NCBI GenBank assembly: GCA_030430875.1
Contig: JAUIKI010000049.1
Location: 1 to 8,248 of the forward strand
DNA: 8,248 bases
Reading direction: 5' to 3'
Origin: Gammaproteobacteria bacterium
GTDB taxonomy: Bacteria; Pseudomonadota; Gammaproteobacteria; Pseudomonadales; JAUIKI01
In this document: positions 1 through 6,906 of the stretch, piece after piece
Position numbering within the stretch: position 1 is the stretch's first letter
Layout of the letters: the number at the start of each line of letters is the position of its first letter
Program-made: the position numbers and the translations under genes
The notes under the pieces: model-generated
The model's database searches: none
Told to the model about the DNA's origin: nothing
The model's input: only the letters and a program-made list of their open reading frames with translations

Positions 1-783
1 TTGGTTGCAACTATTGATAGTGCAATAAAAGCAGCCGAGCAGTCACTGCAAAACAGCCATGCTGGCATGATTGATTTATTTGCTCTCACTGAGCAAACTC
101 CTGAAACAGTCATGGACTATTTGCCAGCAAAAAAATGGTCTAAATTTGACAGATTGCAAGCTGAAAAAGAAACTTTGGGTTTGTATTTGACGGGTCATCC
201 CATTGAGCAGTATCAGTCAGAATTAATGTCGGTAATTAGTGCAAAGATTGTTGATCTGAGAGTTGGTAATAAATTACAAACCATAGCAGGCTTTGTCACT
301 CAAAGCAGGATTTTAAAAAATAAGCGAGGTCAGCAAATGGCATTTTTAACCATTGACGATCAAAGTGCACGGATTGATGTTGGTGTGTTTGCTGATGTAT
401 ACGAACAATATCGTTCATTAATTAGTAAAGATAAACTGTTGATTATCAGTGGTGAGATTGATCAGGATGATTATACGGATTCGTTGAGAATGCGGGTTAC
501 TCAAATTCGTGAAATCGACGAAATTCGTCAGAAATCTGCCAAAGAAATTTTGATTGATTGTCTGCAAATGAAAGATTTAAATACTTTTCCAAGCACGCTT
601 GCGATCACGCTAAAAAAACATGCATCTGGCTCATGTCCAATTGTATTGAAAGTCAAACATAATCACATTGTTGGTAAGGTTAAACTAGGTGATCAATGGT
701 TTTATCAGCCATCAGAGAGTTTGTTAAATGATTTGCGTCAATTGTGCGGTGATGATGCCGTTGAAGTGATTTATGATGTTTAG
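1..783 (+). CDS. dnaE: DNA polymerase III alpha subunit, C-terminal part (5' end outside window)
   Basis: This is the last 260 residues of the catalytic subunit of the replicative DNA polymerase; the family is about 1160 residues, so roughly the first 900 lie upstream of the window. The first codon, TTG, is internal and not a start. Seen in the sequence: ETLGLYLTGHP at fragment residues 57-67, a signature that precedes the OB-fold; the OB-fold itself at about 93-170 (IAGFVTQSRILKNKRG, then LLIISGEI); and the C-terminal tail ending in the SESLLNDLRQL segment (about 237-247), matching the E. coli protein closely. MIDLF at 23-27 lies where E. coli DnaE has its clamp-binding QADMF. It ends in TAG. 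The polymerase and PHP domains are not visible here. Placement just before accA is the usual gammaproteobacterial order, although here a small membrane protein gene lies between them. Confidence 0.97.
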   Translation: MVATIDSAIKAAEQSLQNSHAGMIDLFALTEQTPETVMDYLPAKKWSKFDRLQAEKETLGLYLTGHPIEQYQSELMSVISAKIVDLRVGNKLQTIAGFVTQSRILKNKRGQQMAFLTIDDQSARIDVGVFADVYEQYRSLISKDKLLIISGEIDQDDYTDSLRMRVTQIREIDEIRQKSAKEILIDCLQMKDLNTFPSTLAITLKKHASGSCPIVLKVKHNHIVGKVKLGDQWFYQPSESLLNDLRQLCGDDAVEVIYDV

Positions 784-828
784 AATTTATTCATGGTTTA
801 TCAAAAGATCTAAATTTTTAGATATTTA

Positions 829-856
829 TTGGTTATCGTGAGTTAGATGATATAGT
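829..856 (+). promoter_or_regulatory. Possible sigma70 promoter for the small membrane protein gene
   Basis: TTGGTT at 829-834 and TATAGT at 851-856 are separated by 16 bases, in the gap after dnaE. The -10 element matches the consensus at five of six positions; the -35 matches only at its first three. A start near 863 would give a leader of about 27 bases before the ATG at 890. In AT-rich DNA such pairs arise by chance, so this is tentative. Confidence 0.3.
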
Positions 857-877
857 TAACATCGATAAGGATTAATC

Positions 878-881
878 GGAG
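878..881 (+). promoter_or_regulatory. Ribosome binding site that favours the ATG at 890
   Basis: GGAG at 878-881 is eight bases before the ATG at 890 but only two bases before the in-frame TTG at 884. The spacing favours the ATG as the start, which shortens the protein from 104 to 102 residues. Confidence 0.6.
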
Positions 882-889
882 CTTTGGAG

Positions 890-1198
890 ATGAAGAAAAT
901 ATTGATTATTTTTGTTATTTTGGTGTTTTCAGCGGTGACTGCTATCCCAATTTTAGAATATGGATTAATGGGATTTTTGAAAAATTCGATTAATAATAGT
1001 GGTAGCTTTCAAATTTTCATTGATTTGGTGATTGCTAGTGGGCTAGTCATTATCTGGATGTTCCATGATGCTAAAAAAAATGGTCTTCCAAGAATCCCTT
1101 ATATTGTTTTTACAGTGATTGCCGGTTCTTTCGGGTCACTTTTTTATTTGCTGCATCGCCAGTTTATTTTGGATAAAAGAGCAGAAAATCACAATTGA
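890..1198 (+). CDS. Small inner-membrane protein, DUF2834-like
   Basis: A 102-residue hydrophobic protein. Three membrane segments are visible at about residues 3-25, 41-62 and 70-90, with a short basic stretch (HDAKKNGLPR) between the second and third and a basic, polar C-terminus (HRQFILDKRAENHN). The layout resembles the uncharacterised DUF2834 family: a helix, an extracytoplasmic loop, a helix ending in a charged -GxR-like turn, then a helix closing in a leucine- and arginine-containing end. This is by memory of the family's shape and not a search, so the assignment is moderate. No enzymatic residues are apparent and the function is unknown. The ATG at 890 is chosen over the TTG at 884 because of the GGAG spacing. 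It lies 106 bases after dnaE and 48 bases before accA, same strand, so it may share a transcript with accA. The usual neighbours dnaE and accA are here separated by it. Confidence 0.75.
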   Translation: MKKILIIFVILVFSAVTAIPILEYGLMGFLKNSINNSGSFQIFIDLVIASGLVIIWMFHDAKKNGLPRIPYIVFTVIAGSFGSLFYLLHRQFILDKRAENHN

Positions 1199-1246
1199 TA
1201 GTGCTAAAGTTAATTTACAGAAACAGTTTTTTATATTGGAATATGC

Positions 1247-2194
1247 ATGAATCCAAATTATTTAGATTTTGAGCAACCAATTGTTGAGATTGAGACACAG
1301 ATTCGTGAACTTCAATTGGTTGAACAAGCAGGAAAAGCAGCCGCTGAATTAGAAGTCAAACGGTTAATTGATGTGAGATCCGAGCTGATTGAAGAAATAT
1401 TTTCTTCATTATCGGCATGGCAAATTGCGCAGTTATCTCGACATGCTTTGCGTCCACATACGTTGGATTATATTGAGCGATTTTTCACAGAATTTGACGA
1501 GCTGCATGGCGATCGATGCTACGCGGATGACCGGGCACTTATCACGGGTATTGCAAGATTAGATCGCAATCCTGTGGTGGTGATTGGGCATCAAAAAGGG
1601 CGTGAGGTCAGTGAAAAAGTTGAGCGAAATTTTGGTATGCCAAAACCTGAAGGTTATCGAAAAGCTTATCGTATCATGCAGTTGGCCGAGCGATTTAAAT
1701 TGCCCATTATTACATTTATTGATACGCCAGGTGCCTATCCTGGCGTGGGCGCTGAAGAGCGCGGTCAGAGTCAGGCAATTGCGCAGAATTTGGAGTTGAT
1801 GTCGCACTTAAACGTCCCGGTAATGAGTGTTGTGATTGGGGAAGGTGGTTCAGGTGGTGCGTTGGCTATAGGTGTTAGTGATTATAGCTTTATGCTTCAA
1901 TACTCAATGTATTCTGTTATTTCTCCAGAAGGTTGTGCATCTATTTTGTGGAAAAAAGCTAACCGAGCTGCTGATGCCGCTGAAGCAATGGCTATTACAG
2001 CAGAGCGTTTGAATAGCCTAGGCTTGATTGATGAAATAGTTCCTGAACCATTGGGTGGAGCACATCGAGATATGGATTTAATGGCGGCTACTTTGAAAAA
2101 ATGTCTAGTAGATAAGCTAGACTGGTTATTAAAATTACCAACAGATGAACTCATTCAACGTCGTGATCATCGCATACGGCATTATGGTCTTTAA
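1247..2194 (+). CDS. accA: Acetyl-CoA carboxylase carboxyltransferase subunit alpha
   Basis: AccA and AccD form the carboxyltransferase of acetyl-CoA carboxylase, which moves the carboxyl group from carboxybiotin (on AccB) to acetyl-CoA to give malonyl-CoA, the first committed step of fatty acid synthesis in the cytoplasm. The 315 residues match the E. coli length of 319. Visible conserved blocks are LDFEQPI (6-12), AWQIAQLSRH (57-66), FDELHGDRCYADD (83-95), IGHQKGRE (113-120), RNFGMPKPEGYRKA (127-140), TPGAYPG (160-166), the glycine-rich GEGGSGGALAIG (198-209) that forms the crotonase-fold oxyanion region, ISPEGCASILW (225-235) and EPLGGAHR (267-274). The ATG at 1247 starts the protein at the same point as the E. 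coli homologue; upstream there is only a weak TGGA ribosome site at 1237-1240. The gene lies 12 bases before tilS. Confidence 0.98.
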   Translation: MNPNYLDFEQPIVEIETQIRELQLVEQAGKAAAELEVKRLIDVRSELIEEIFSSLSAWQIAQLSRHALRPHTLDYIERFFTEFDELHGDRCYADDRALITGIARLDRNPVVVIGHQKGREVSEKVERNFGMPKPEGYRKAYRIMQLAERFKLPIITFIDTPGAYPGVGAEERGQSQAIAQNLELMSHLNVPVMSVVIGEGGSGGALAIGVSDYSFMLQYSMYSVISPEGCASILWKKANRAADAAEAMAITAERLNSLGLIDEIVPEPLGGAHRDMDLMAATLKKCLVDKLDWLLKLPTDELIQRRDHRIRHYGL

Positions 2195-2206
2195 ATTGGT
2201 AGGCGT

Positions 2207-3520
2207 GTGATAACATCTGATTTTTTGGCTAATTTTTTCAAAAATACACCCTCTGTTCAGCAGTATATTGTCGCTTATAGCGGCGGTGTGGATTCGCATG
2301 TGCTTTTGAAAGCAATGGCAGATTATGCGCAGCGACATTCAATTAAGCTAACAGCACTACATGTCAATCACGGTCTAAGTCCTCATTCCAATCAATGGCA
2401 GCAACATTGTGAGTCTGTATGTCAGCAATTAGGTGTTCCATTACACGTAGAAAAAATACATGAAACGATAACGAGTGGTATTGAGACTGGTGCCCGTCAT
2501 GCAAGATATCAGATTTTTGAACGTTATCTTAATCAAGCAACAGCATTATTGCTTGCACATCATCAAGAGGATCAGGCAGAAACGGTATTGTTTCGCCTGT
2601 TGCGTGGAACAGGTGTTGCTGGTTTATCAGGGATTCCCAAGATTCGTCAGCATGGTGCTGGTATGATTATGCGGCCATTGCTAGATCTCCCCAAAAAAGC
2701 ACTGGAAGATTATGCGTCTGAAAAGGCAATTCAATGGGTTGAAGATGAAAGCAATCAATCATTAGGTTTTTCACGTAATTTTTTGCGACATAAGATTTTT
2801 CCTGAGCTGAAAAAACGTTGGCCATCGGTTTCGGCACAGTTTTCGAAAACAGCTAAATTGTGTGAAGATGCTCATTGTTTGTTAGAAGATTTGGCCGACA
2901 TTGATTATAGAACAATGATCATTGATGATGACGTGTTGTGTTTGTTAACGCTGAGTAAATTAAACCAAAATCGTCAGGTAAATGTGCTGAGATATTGGTT
3001 CAAACAACTAAAATTACCTGCTTTATCTCATCAAAAACTAACGCAGCTGATACAAACTGTTGTTGATGCGCCATCGGATAAAAATTTGGTATTTCAATAT
3101 CATGCATTAGGTGAAGTTCACAGGTTTAATCAGCAGTTATATTTTGTCAAAAAATGCCCTGCAATATCAACTGATTTTAATGAGCGATGGGTTGTGTCGA
3201 TGGTGTTTCAGTCCGAGATATTGGGTGGTTTATCTGCCAAAAAAGTCGTGGGGCGTGGCTTGAGAATTCAAGAGGGTGATGTTGTTGAAGTTAGAGTCAG
3301 GCAAGGTGGTGAGCGCTGCAAATTGTTAGGTGATAAACACACTAGATCGTTAAAATATTTATTACAAACCTGGCAGATTCCTCCTTGGCGTAGACAAACT
3401 TTGCCTTTGATTTATATCAATAGCCAACTAGCTGGCATTGCTGATTTGGCTGTGGTGGAAAAATTTGCAGCAGGTGCGGATGAAAGGGGTTATGTGATAG
3501 CTTGGTCAGCATTTTTTTGA
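2207..3520 (+). CDS. tilS: tRNA(Ile)-lysidine synthase
   Basis: TilS uses ATP and lysine to convert C34 of the CAU-anticodon tRNA-Ile2 to lysidine, so that the tRNA reads AUA and accepts isoleucine. The 437 residues are close to the E. coli 432. The N-terminal PP-loop ATPase is clear: SGGVDS at 25-30, HVNHGLS at 52-58, a basic ARHARYQIF at 96-104, the AHHQEDQAET to GTGVAGLSG block at 117-142, RPLL at 156-159, DESN at 180-183 and RNFLRHKIFP at 190-199. The C-terminal TilS domain shows RQGGERC (365-371), SLKYLLQ (381-387) and IPPWRR (391-396), so both tRNA-contacting parts are present. The GTG at 2207 is the start that leaves room for the first beta strand before SGGVDS; the next in-frame methionine lies after the PP-loop. 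A short AGG at 2201-2203 is the only ribosome site, so translation may be helped by coupling to accA. Its end faces the minus-strand islet. Confidence 0.97.
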   Translation: MITSDFLANFFKNTPSVQQYIVAYSGGVDSHVLLKAMADYAQRHSIKLTALHVNHGLSPHSNQWQQHCESVCQQLGVPLHVEKIHETITSGIETGARHARYQIFERYLNQATALLLAHHQEDQAETVLFRLLRGTGVAGLSGIPKIRQHGAGMIMRPLLDLPKKALEDYASEKAIQWVEDESNQSLGFSRNFLRHKIFPELKKRWPSVSAQFSKTAKLCEDAHCLLEDLADIDYRTMIIDDDVLCLLTLSKLNQNRQVNVLRYWFKQLKLPALSHQKLTQLIQTVVDAPSDKNLVFQYHALGEVHRFNQQLYFVKKCPAISTDFNERWVVSMVFQSEILGGLSAKKVVGRGLRIQEGDVVEVRVRQGGERCKLLGDKHTRSLKYLLQTWQIPPWRRQTLPLIYINSQLAGIADLAVVEKFAAGADERGYVIAWSAFF

Positions 3521-3553
3521 ACTGATGCAAAGGTTTTAATATATCACAACAGC

Positions 3554-3999
3554 TTAATCACAAGAGACCTTATGAATTGAGTCGAAGCCAAAAGATGTAA
3601 ATAAAATATATTCTGTGGTTGCAGTCTCACCATTAAATTTGTCACCTGGAGTGACTTTCGCAAGGCCATCTCCTTGGGTTTTTTCATTTGTTACAAAAAA
3701 AATACTGGCTTTAATGAGGTTTGTTTCTGATTGAAGAAAATCAGGTAGTTCTTTTGATGGTGCGGCTTTTAAATAAAGCTCGCATCTTCCTCTTTTTTGT
3801 ACCACGTTTTATTTGAGGCATTATGTGTATAAATCGCATATCTATTACCTTCTTCCATGATTTTAAAGAATAATTCCCCTTTTTCTTTTTTTGTATAACA
3901 CCCAATAAAAATATCTTCATTCGCTTTAACGCCAACACTTGAGCAGCTAATCAGCATCAATGATAGAATAAATAAAGCGGTTTTTTTTAGCGTTTGCAT
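3554..3999 (-). pseudogene. Lipoprotein gene broken by a frameshift
   Basis: Two minus-strand frames together look like one gene. The 5' part (3999 down to 3769) encodes 76 residues beginning with a lipoprotein signal: positive MQTLKK, a hydrophobic core, and lipobox LISC at 16-19 with Ser after Cys19, which would allow sorting to the outer membrane. It stops at TAA 3771-3769. A second open frame overlaps it and runs to a TAA at 3556-3554, encoding KAAPSKELPDFLQSE and ending in HKVSCD; it has no signal of its own and could begin only at a GTG (3805-3803). A one-base shift at the A6 run on the coding strand (bases 3798-3793) joins WYKK to RGRCELYLKAAP and restores about 148 residues. Whether this is a real mutation, an assembly error in the run, or a slippage site is not decidable here. 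The A6 run is not in the frame of a canonical A-AAA-AAG slippery heptamer. I recognise no family. Two cysteines besides the lipid Cys are visible in the joined reading (one in each half), plus one in the junction. Confidence 0.65.
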
Positions 4000-4084
4000 A
4001 GGGTCTTCAGGGTTTTATCGCTGAATAATGGATTTTTTTGTAATTCTGGTATGGCAGTTAACTATTTTTTATCGTTATACTGTA

Positions 4085-4106
4085 TTACAAACGTTTTTGT
4101 TTGCAA
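4085..4106 (-). repeat. Inverted repeat between the two minus-strand genes
   Basis: TTACAAAC (4085-4092) and GTTTGCAA (4099-4106) face each other across six bases. Read on the minus strand the single mismatch becomes a G-U pair, giving an eight-pair hairpin with an A-rich loop, about 40 bases after the stop of the exported-protein gene and 85 before the lipoprotein start. No U-run follows on the minus strand, so an intrinsic terminator is unlikely. It could be an mRNA 3'-end or processing structure, or chance. Confidence 0.35.
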
Positions 4107-4145
4107 CTTGAGTGACTTTAGTTGAATTTAAATTCTCATTTATGA

Positions 4146-4991
4146 TCAATGAGTGCAACCCATATATAAAGTCGTATTTTTTATGTAGGCATCAGGTACA
4201 ACTTTTTTATATTGATTCAGTAGATTATTTTCTTCGTGTGCTGCTGAGATGCCACCAATAATGATGTAATAATCTTTAGTAAATCCAGAGTAGAAACTTG
4301 ATCTTTCTATGCTGATGCAATTAGGCATATTTGGTCCACATGAATTGTCACGTCTACCAAAATAATAGGATTCCCATGGTTCGGAGCCTTCTGTTTTTTT
4401 AAAAACCAACCCTTTTTTTGAGTCAAATATCATGCCGCGATCAGAGAATGGAATCGATGATTGTTGACTGATTTCTTTGGCTTGAACGACAGCTTGGTTA
4501 AAATCTTTAAAGCTGCCTAAAATAATCACTCGACGTAATGCTGTATAACTTGATTCTATATCAGTTTTCGATTTTGGTTTTATTTTTTTAATTTTGATGT
4601 TATCAAAGTGCTGCTTTGCTTGCGATACTGCAAAGCTAGTTTCGGGGTCGGAGATATCACCACCGACATATGATGTGACCCAATAGCTATTATTGTTTTG
4701 AAAAATCGACACACGAAAACCCACAGGCAAAAGATCGGATATATCTATGTCATTTTCTTTCTCAGTCGAATTAGAAATGAATCGATAGCTGTCGAGATTA
4801 TAAATATCCAATGACATGTCGTGTTGCAATTTGGCGCTCACTTCTTTAGCAAGTTCAATGGCTTCCTCTTGGTTAGTTGCTTCTTTCACAACGACAGCCG
4901 TCAAAAAATTGTCTGCGTAAGAAAAAGATGCTTGAACAAATGAAATAATGAAAATCATCAAAGGGACAGGTCGAATTATCTTTAATCGCAT
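4146..4991 (-). CDS. Exported protein with a tandem duplication of SPOR-like units; function unknown
   Basis: A 281-residue protein with a signal peptide at 1-26 (basic MRLKIIR, hydrophobic core, likely cleavage SYA-DN), so periplasmic or outside the cell. I do not recognise a named family. The mature part looks like an internal duplication. Unit A, about 29-139, has a beta strand then helix, AVVVKEATNQEEAIELAKEV (32-51), and later a second strand-helix unit, YWVTSYVGGD (103-112) with SFAVSQAKQHF (119-129) ending in KIKKIKPK. Unit B, about 152-277, repeats this: RVIILGSFKDFNQAVVQAKE (154-173), then YYIIIGGISAAHEENNLLNQ (241-260) ending in DAYIKNTTLY. The strand-then-helix-with-spaced-alanines pattern resembles SPOR-type peptidoglycan-binding domains, but I see no clear SPOR consensus. 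Cys218 and Cys225 (CGPNMPNC) plus Cys279 could form a disulfide. Start ATG at 4991, with only a weak GAG nine bases before it. It runs opposite to the flanking core genes, upstream of the broken lipoprotein gene on the same strand. Confidence 0.85.
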   Translation of the reverse strand: MRLKIIRPVPLMIFIISFVQASFSYADNFLTAVVVKEATNQEEAIELAKEVSAKLQHDMSLDIYNLDSYRFISNSTEKENDIDISDLLPVGFRVSIFQNNNSYWVTSYVGGDISDPETSFAVSQAKQHFDNIKIKKIKPKSKTDIESSYTALRRVIILGSFKDFNQAVVQAKEISQQSSIPFSDRGMIFDSKKGLVFKKTEGSEPWESYYFGRRDNSCGPNMPNCISIERSSFYSGFTKDYYIIIGGISAAHEENNLLNQYKKVVPDAYIKNTTLYMGCTH

Positions 4992-5109
4992 AGTGTGAAT
5001 CTCATGGTTGTCGTTTTTATGGTTATCCTAAATTAGCCCTTAAATTAGATTGCTTATGTGAGTAAACGTTCCTGTCCAGACTTTAAGCATACCCAAAAAC
5101 CTTTTTCGT

Positions 5110-5143
5110 GCTGAAATTGGTTGTCGAAACAGCCAATTTCAGC
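5110..5143. repeat. 15-bp hairpin in the divergent region before pyrG
   Basis: Arms GCTGAAATTGG (5110-5120) and CCAATTTCAGC (5133-5143) are an exact 11-bp inverted repeat; the inner TTGT (5121-5124) and ACAG (5129-5132) add four more pairs, one of them T-G, leaving a CGAA loop. On the plus strand the RNA pairs fully (one G-U), on the minus strand the same position is an A-C mismatch and the loop is UUCG. No U-run follows on the plus side. On the minus side a run of five U begins only after about ten bases. It lies 128 bases before the pyrG ATG and 118 bases before the start of the minus-strand gene. It could be a leader RNA structure, a protein-binding palindrome or a dispersed repeat element. 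Confidence 0.8.
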
Positions 5144-5202
5144 TGTCAACATTTGCAATATTCAATGTAAAATTCCCAGCAAGCTTTGTTTGTGCATTAA
5201 TC

Positions 5203-5218
5203 GGTAATCTGGTAATCT
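5203..5218. repeat. Tandem 8-bp duplication before pyrG
   Basis: GGTAATCT occurs twice in direct contact (5203-5210 and 5211-5218), 54 bases before the pyrG ATG. Each copy contains TAATCT, a passable -10-like hexamer, but neither has a well spaced -35. It is a simple direct repeat and could be a slippage product. Confidence 0.55.
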
Positions 5219-5271
5219 GTGACCCCATCTTGAGTACTGTTTTCTCAGCTTAAATTAACATTATTTTTCAT

Positions 5272-6906
5272 ATGATTCGGTATATTTTCGTCACAGGTGG
5301 TGTGGTTTCTTCGCTTGGCAAAGGCATCGCGGCAGCATCGCTGGGTGCCATTCTTGAGGCGCGAGGTTTGCGAGTAACGCTTTTGAAGCTCGACCCTTAC
5401 ATTAATATTGATCCAGGGACTATGAGTCCTTTTCAGCATGGTGAAGTGTTTGTCACTGAAGATGGCGCTGAAACAGATTTGGATTTGGGGCATTACGAGC
5501 GGTTTGTTCACGCTAAAATGAACAAAAAGAATAATTTCACAACGGGTAGTGTGTATGCCGAAGTGCTTAGAAAAGAGCGCAAAGGAGATTATTTGGGTGG
5601 CACTGTACAAGTTATCCCTCATGTTACTGATGAGATAAAACAACGTATTGTCGCAGGTGCTGGCGATGCAGATGTCGCTTTGGTTGAGATTGGCGGTACA
5701 GTCGGTGATATTGAATCTCAGCCATTTTTAGAAGCTATTCGCCAAATGCGACAAGAGCTTGGTTCGCAACGAGCACTCTTTATGCATTTAACTTGGGTGC
5801 CTTATATTGCAGCAGCCGGCGAAACAAAGACAAAACCAACACAGCATTCAGTCAAAGAGCTGCGTTCAATTGGTTTGCAGCCAGATGTATTATTGTGTCG
5901 ATGTGATCATGAAATTCCCAAAGAATCCCGTCGAAAAATCGCGCTTTTTACCAATGTTGATGAAAAAGCAGTAATTCCTTTACCCGATACAGACTCAATT
6001 TATCGTATTCCGCAGATGTTAAACCAACAAGGTTTGGATGATATTGTTGTCGATCAATTCAATTTAACGTGTGATGCGGCGGATTTGTCGGATTGGAATA
6101 AAGTCGTTAATGCTCAGCAGCAACTTGATCAAGACGTTGTCATTGCTATGGTTGGCAAATATATGGAGCTTCGCGATGCATATAAATCATTGATTGAAGC
6201 GGTGCAGCATGCCGGAATTCACACTGGAACACGTGTTAGGATTGAATATGTTGATTCTGAAAAAATAGAAACCGAGGGCTTGGATATTTTAGCTAAAATG
6301 GACGCAATTTTGGTGCCAGGCGGGTTTGGTCAGCGTGGCGTGGAAGGGAAAATTCAGGCAATTCAATATGCGCGTGAGCGAAAAATTCCTTATTTAGGTA
6401 TATGTTTGGGCATGCAGCTAGCTGTTGTTGAATTTGCTCGACATGTTCTTGGCTTGGTTGATGCGCATAGCAGTGAATTTACCAAACAAACACAAGCCCC
6501 GGTGATTGGGTTGATCACAGAATGGGTCGATTCAACCGGAGAACTTGAAAAGCGCGATGAGGCATCCTCTTTGGGGGGGACGATGCGACTGGGTGGACAA
6601 GAGTGCTTATTGAAAGATAATTCACGAGCACACACCATTTACCAACAATCAACAATTATTGAGCGACATCGGCACCGCTATGAAGTGAATGAACATTACA
6701 TTGACCCATTGGAAAAAGGTGGCTTGAGCATTTCTGGTCGTTCATCAGATGATAATTTGGTGGAGATGGTTGAAATTGCTGACCATCCGTGGTTTCTTGC
6801 GTGTCAATTTCATCCTGAGTTTACGTCGACACCGCGAGACGGGCACCCTTTGTTCACGGCTTTTATCCAAGCAGCGTGTCAATATAAAAAGAGCATCAAA
6901 TCATGA
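5272..6906 (+). CDS. pyrG: CTP synthase (glutamine-hydrolysing)
   Basis: CTP synthase makes CTP from UTP, ATP and glutamine, the last step of de novo pyrimidine nucleotide synthesis, as a cytoplasmic tetramer. The 544 residues are near the E. coli 545, with equivalent residues numbered one lower. The N-terminal amidoligase domain shows GGVVSSLGKG (9-18, Lys17 in the P-loop), KLDPYINIDPGTMSP (39-53), AETDLDLGHYERF (66-78, Asp71 for metal) and VEIGGTVGDIES (138-149, Glu139). TKPTQHSVKELRSI is at 187-200. The class I glutamine amidotransferase domain shows PGGFGQRG (349-356), LGICLGMQ with nucleophile Cys378, RHRHRYEVN (465-473) and CQFHPEFTSTP (511-521) with the His514/Glu516 pair. An in-frame TAA at 5251 limits the 5' end, and the ATG at 5272 has no ribosome site before it. 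The stop overlaps the kdsA start by four bases (ATGA). Confidence 0.98.
   Translation: MIRYIFVTGGVVSSLGKGIAAASLGAILEARGLRVTLLKLDPYINIDPGTMSPFQHGEVFVTEDGAETDLDLGHYERFVHAKMNKKNNFTTGSVYAEVLRKERKGDYLGGTVQVIPHVTDEIKQRIVAGAGDADVALVEIGGTVGDIESQPFLEAIRQMRQELGSQRALFMHLTWVPYIAAAGETKTKPTQHSVKELRSIGLQPDVLLCRCDHEIPKESRRKIALFTNVDEKAVIPLPDTDSIYRIPQMLNQQGLDDIVVDQFNLTCDAADLSDWNKVVNAQQQLDQDVVIAMVGKYMELRDAYKSLIEAVQHAGIHTGTRVRIEYVDSEKIETEGLDILAKMDAILVPGGFGQRGVEGKIQAIQYARERKIPYLGICLGMQLAVVEFARHVLGLVDAHSSEFTKQTQAPVIGLITEWVDSTGELEKRDEASSLGGTMRLGGQECLLKDNSRAHTIYQQSTIIERHRHRYEVNEHYIDPLEKGGLSISGRSSDDNLVEMVEIADHPWFLACQFHPEFTSTPRDGHPLFTAFIQAACQYKKSIKS

Noticed and set aside
808..823. ATCTAAA / TTTAGAT palindrome after dnaE as a terminator
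   Set aside because: The arms are only two bases apart so the real stem is about five A/T-rich pairs, with no T-run after it.
1559..1807. Minus-strand 82-codon frame inside accA, and similar frames within tilS and pyrG
   Set aside because: They lie opposite or out of frame with strongly conserved genes and their translations show no domain or signal.
3793..3798. A programmed -1 frameshift signal in the lipoprotein gene
   Set aside because: The A6 run is not in the register of the canonical slippery heptamer and I see no clear downstream stem; a plain indel is simpler.
3741..3938. A third minus-strand frame across the lipoprotein gene
   Set aside because: It gives a Lys-rich translation with no signal, an expected shadow of A-rich coding sequence.
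5144..5149. Perfect TTGACA on the minus strand as a -35 for the exported-protein gene
   Set aside because: No -10-like hexamer lies 15-19 bases downstream on that strand (the place reads CGACAA, within the hairpin).
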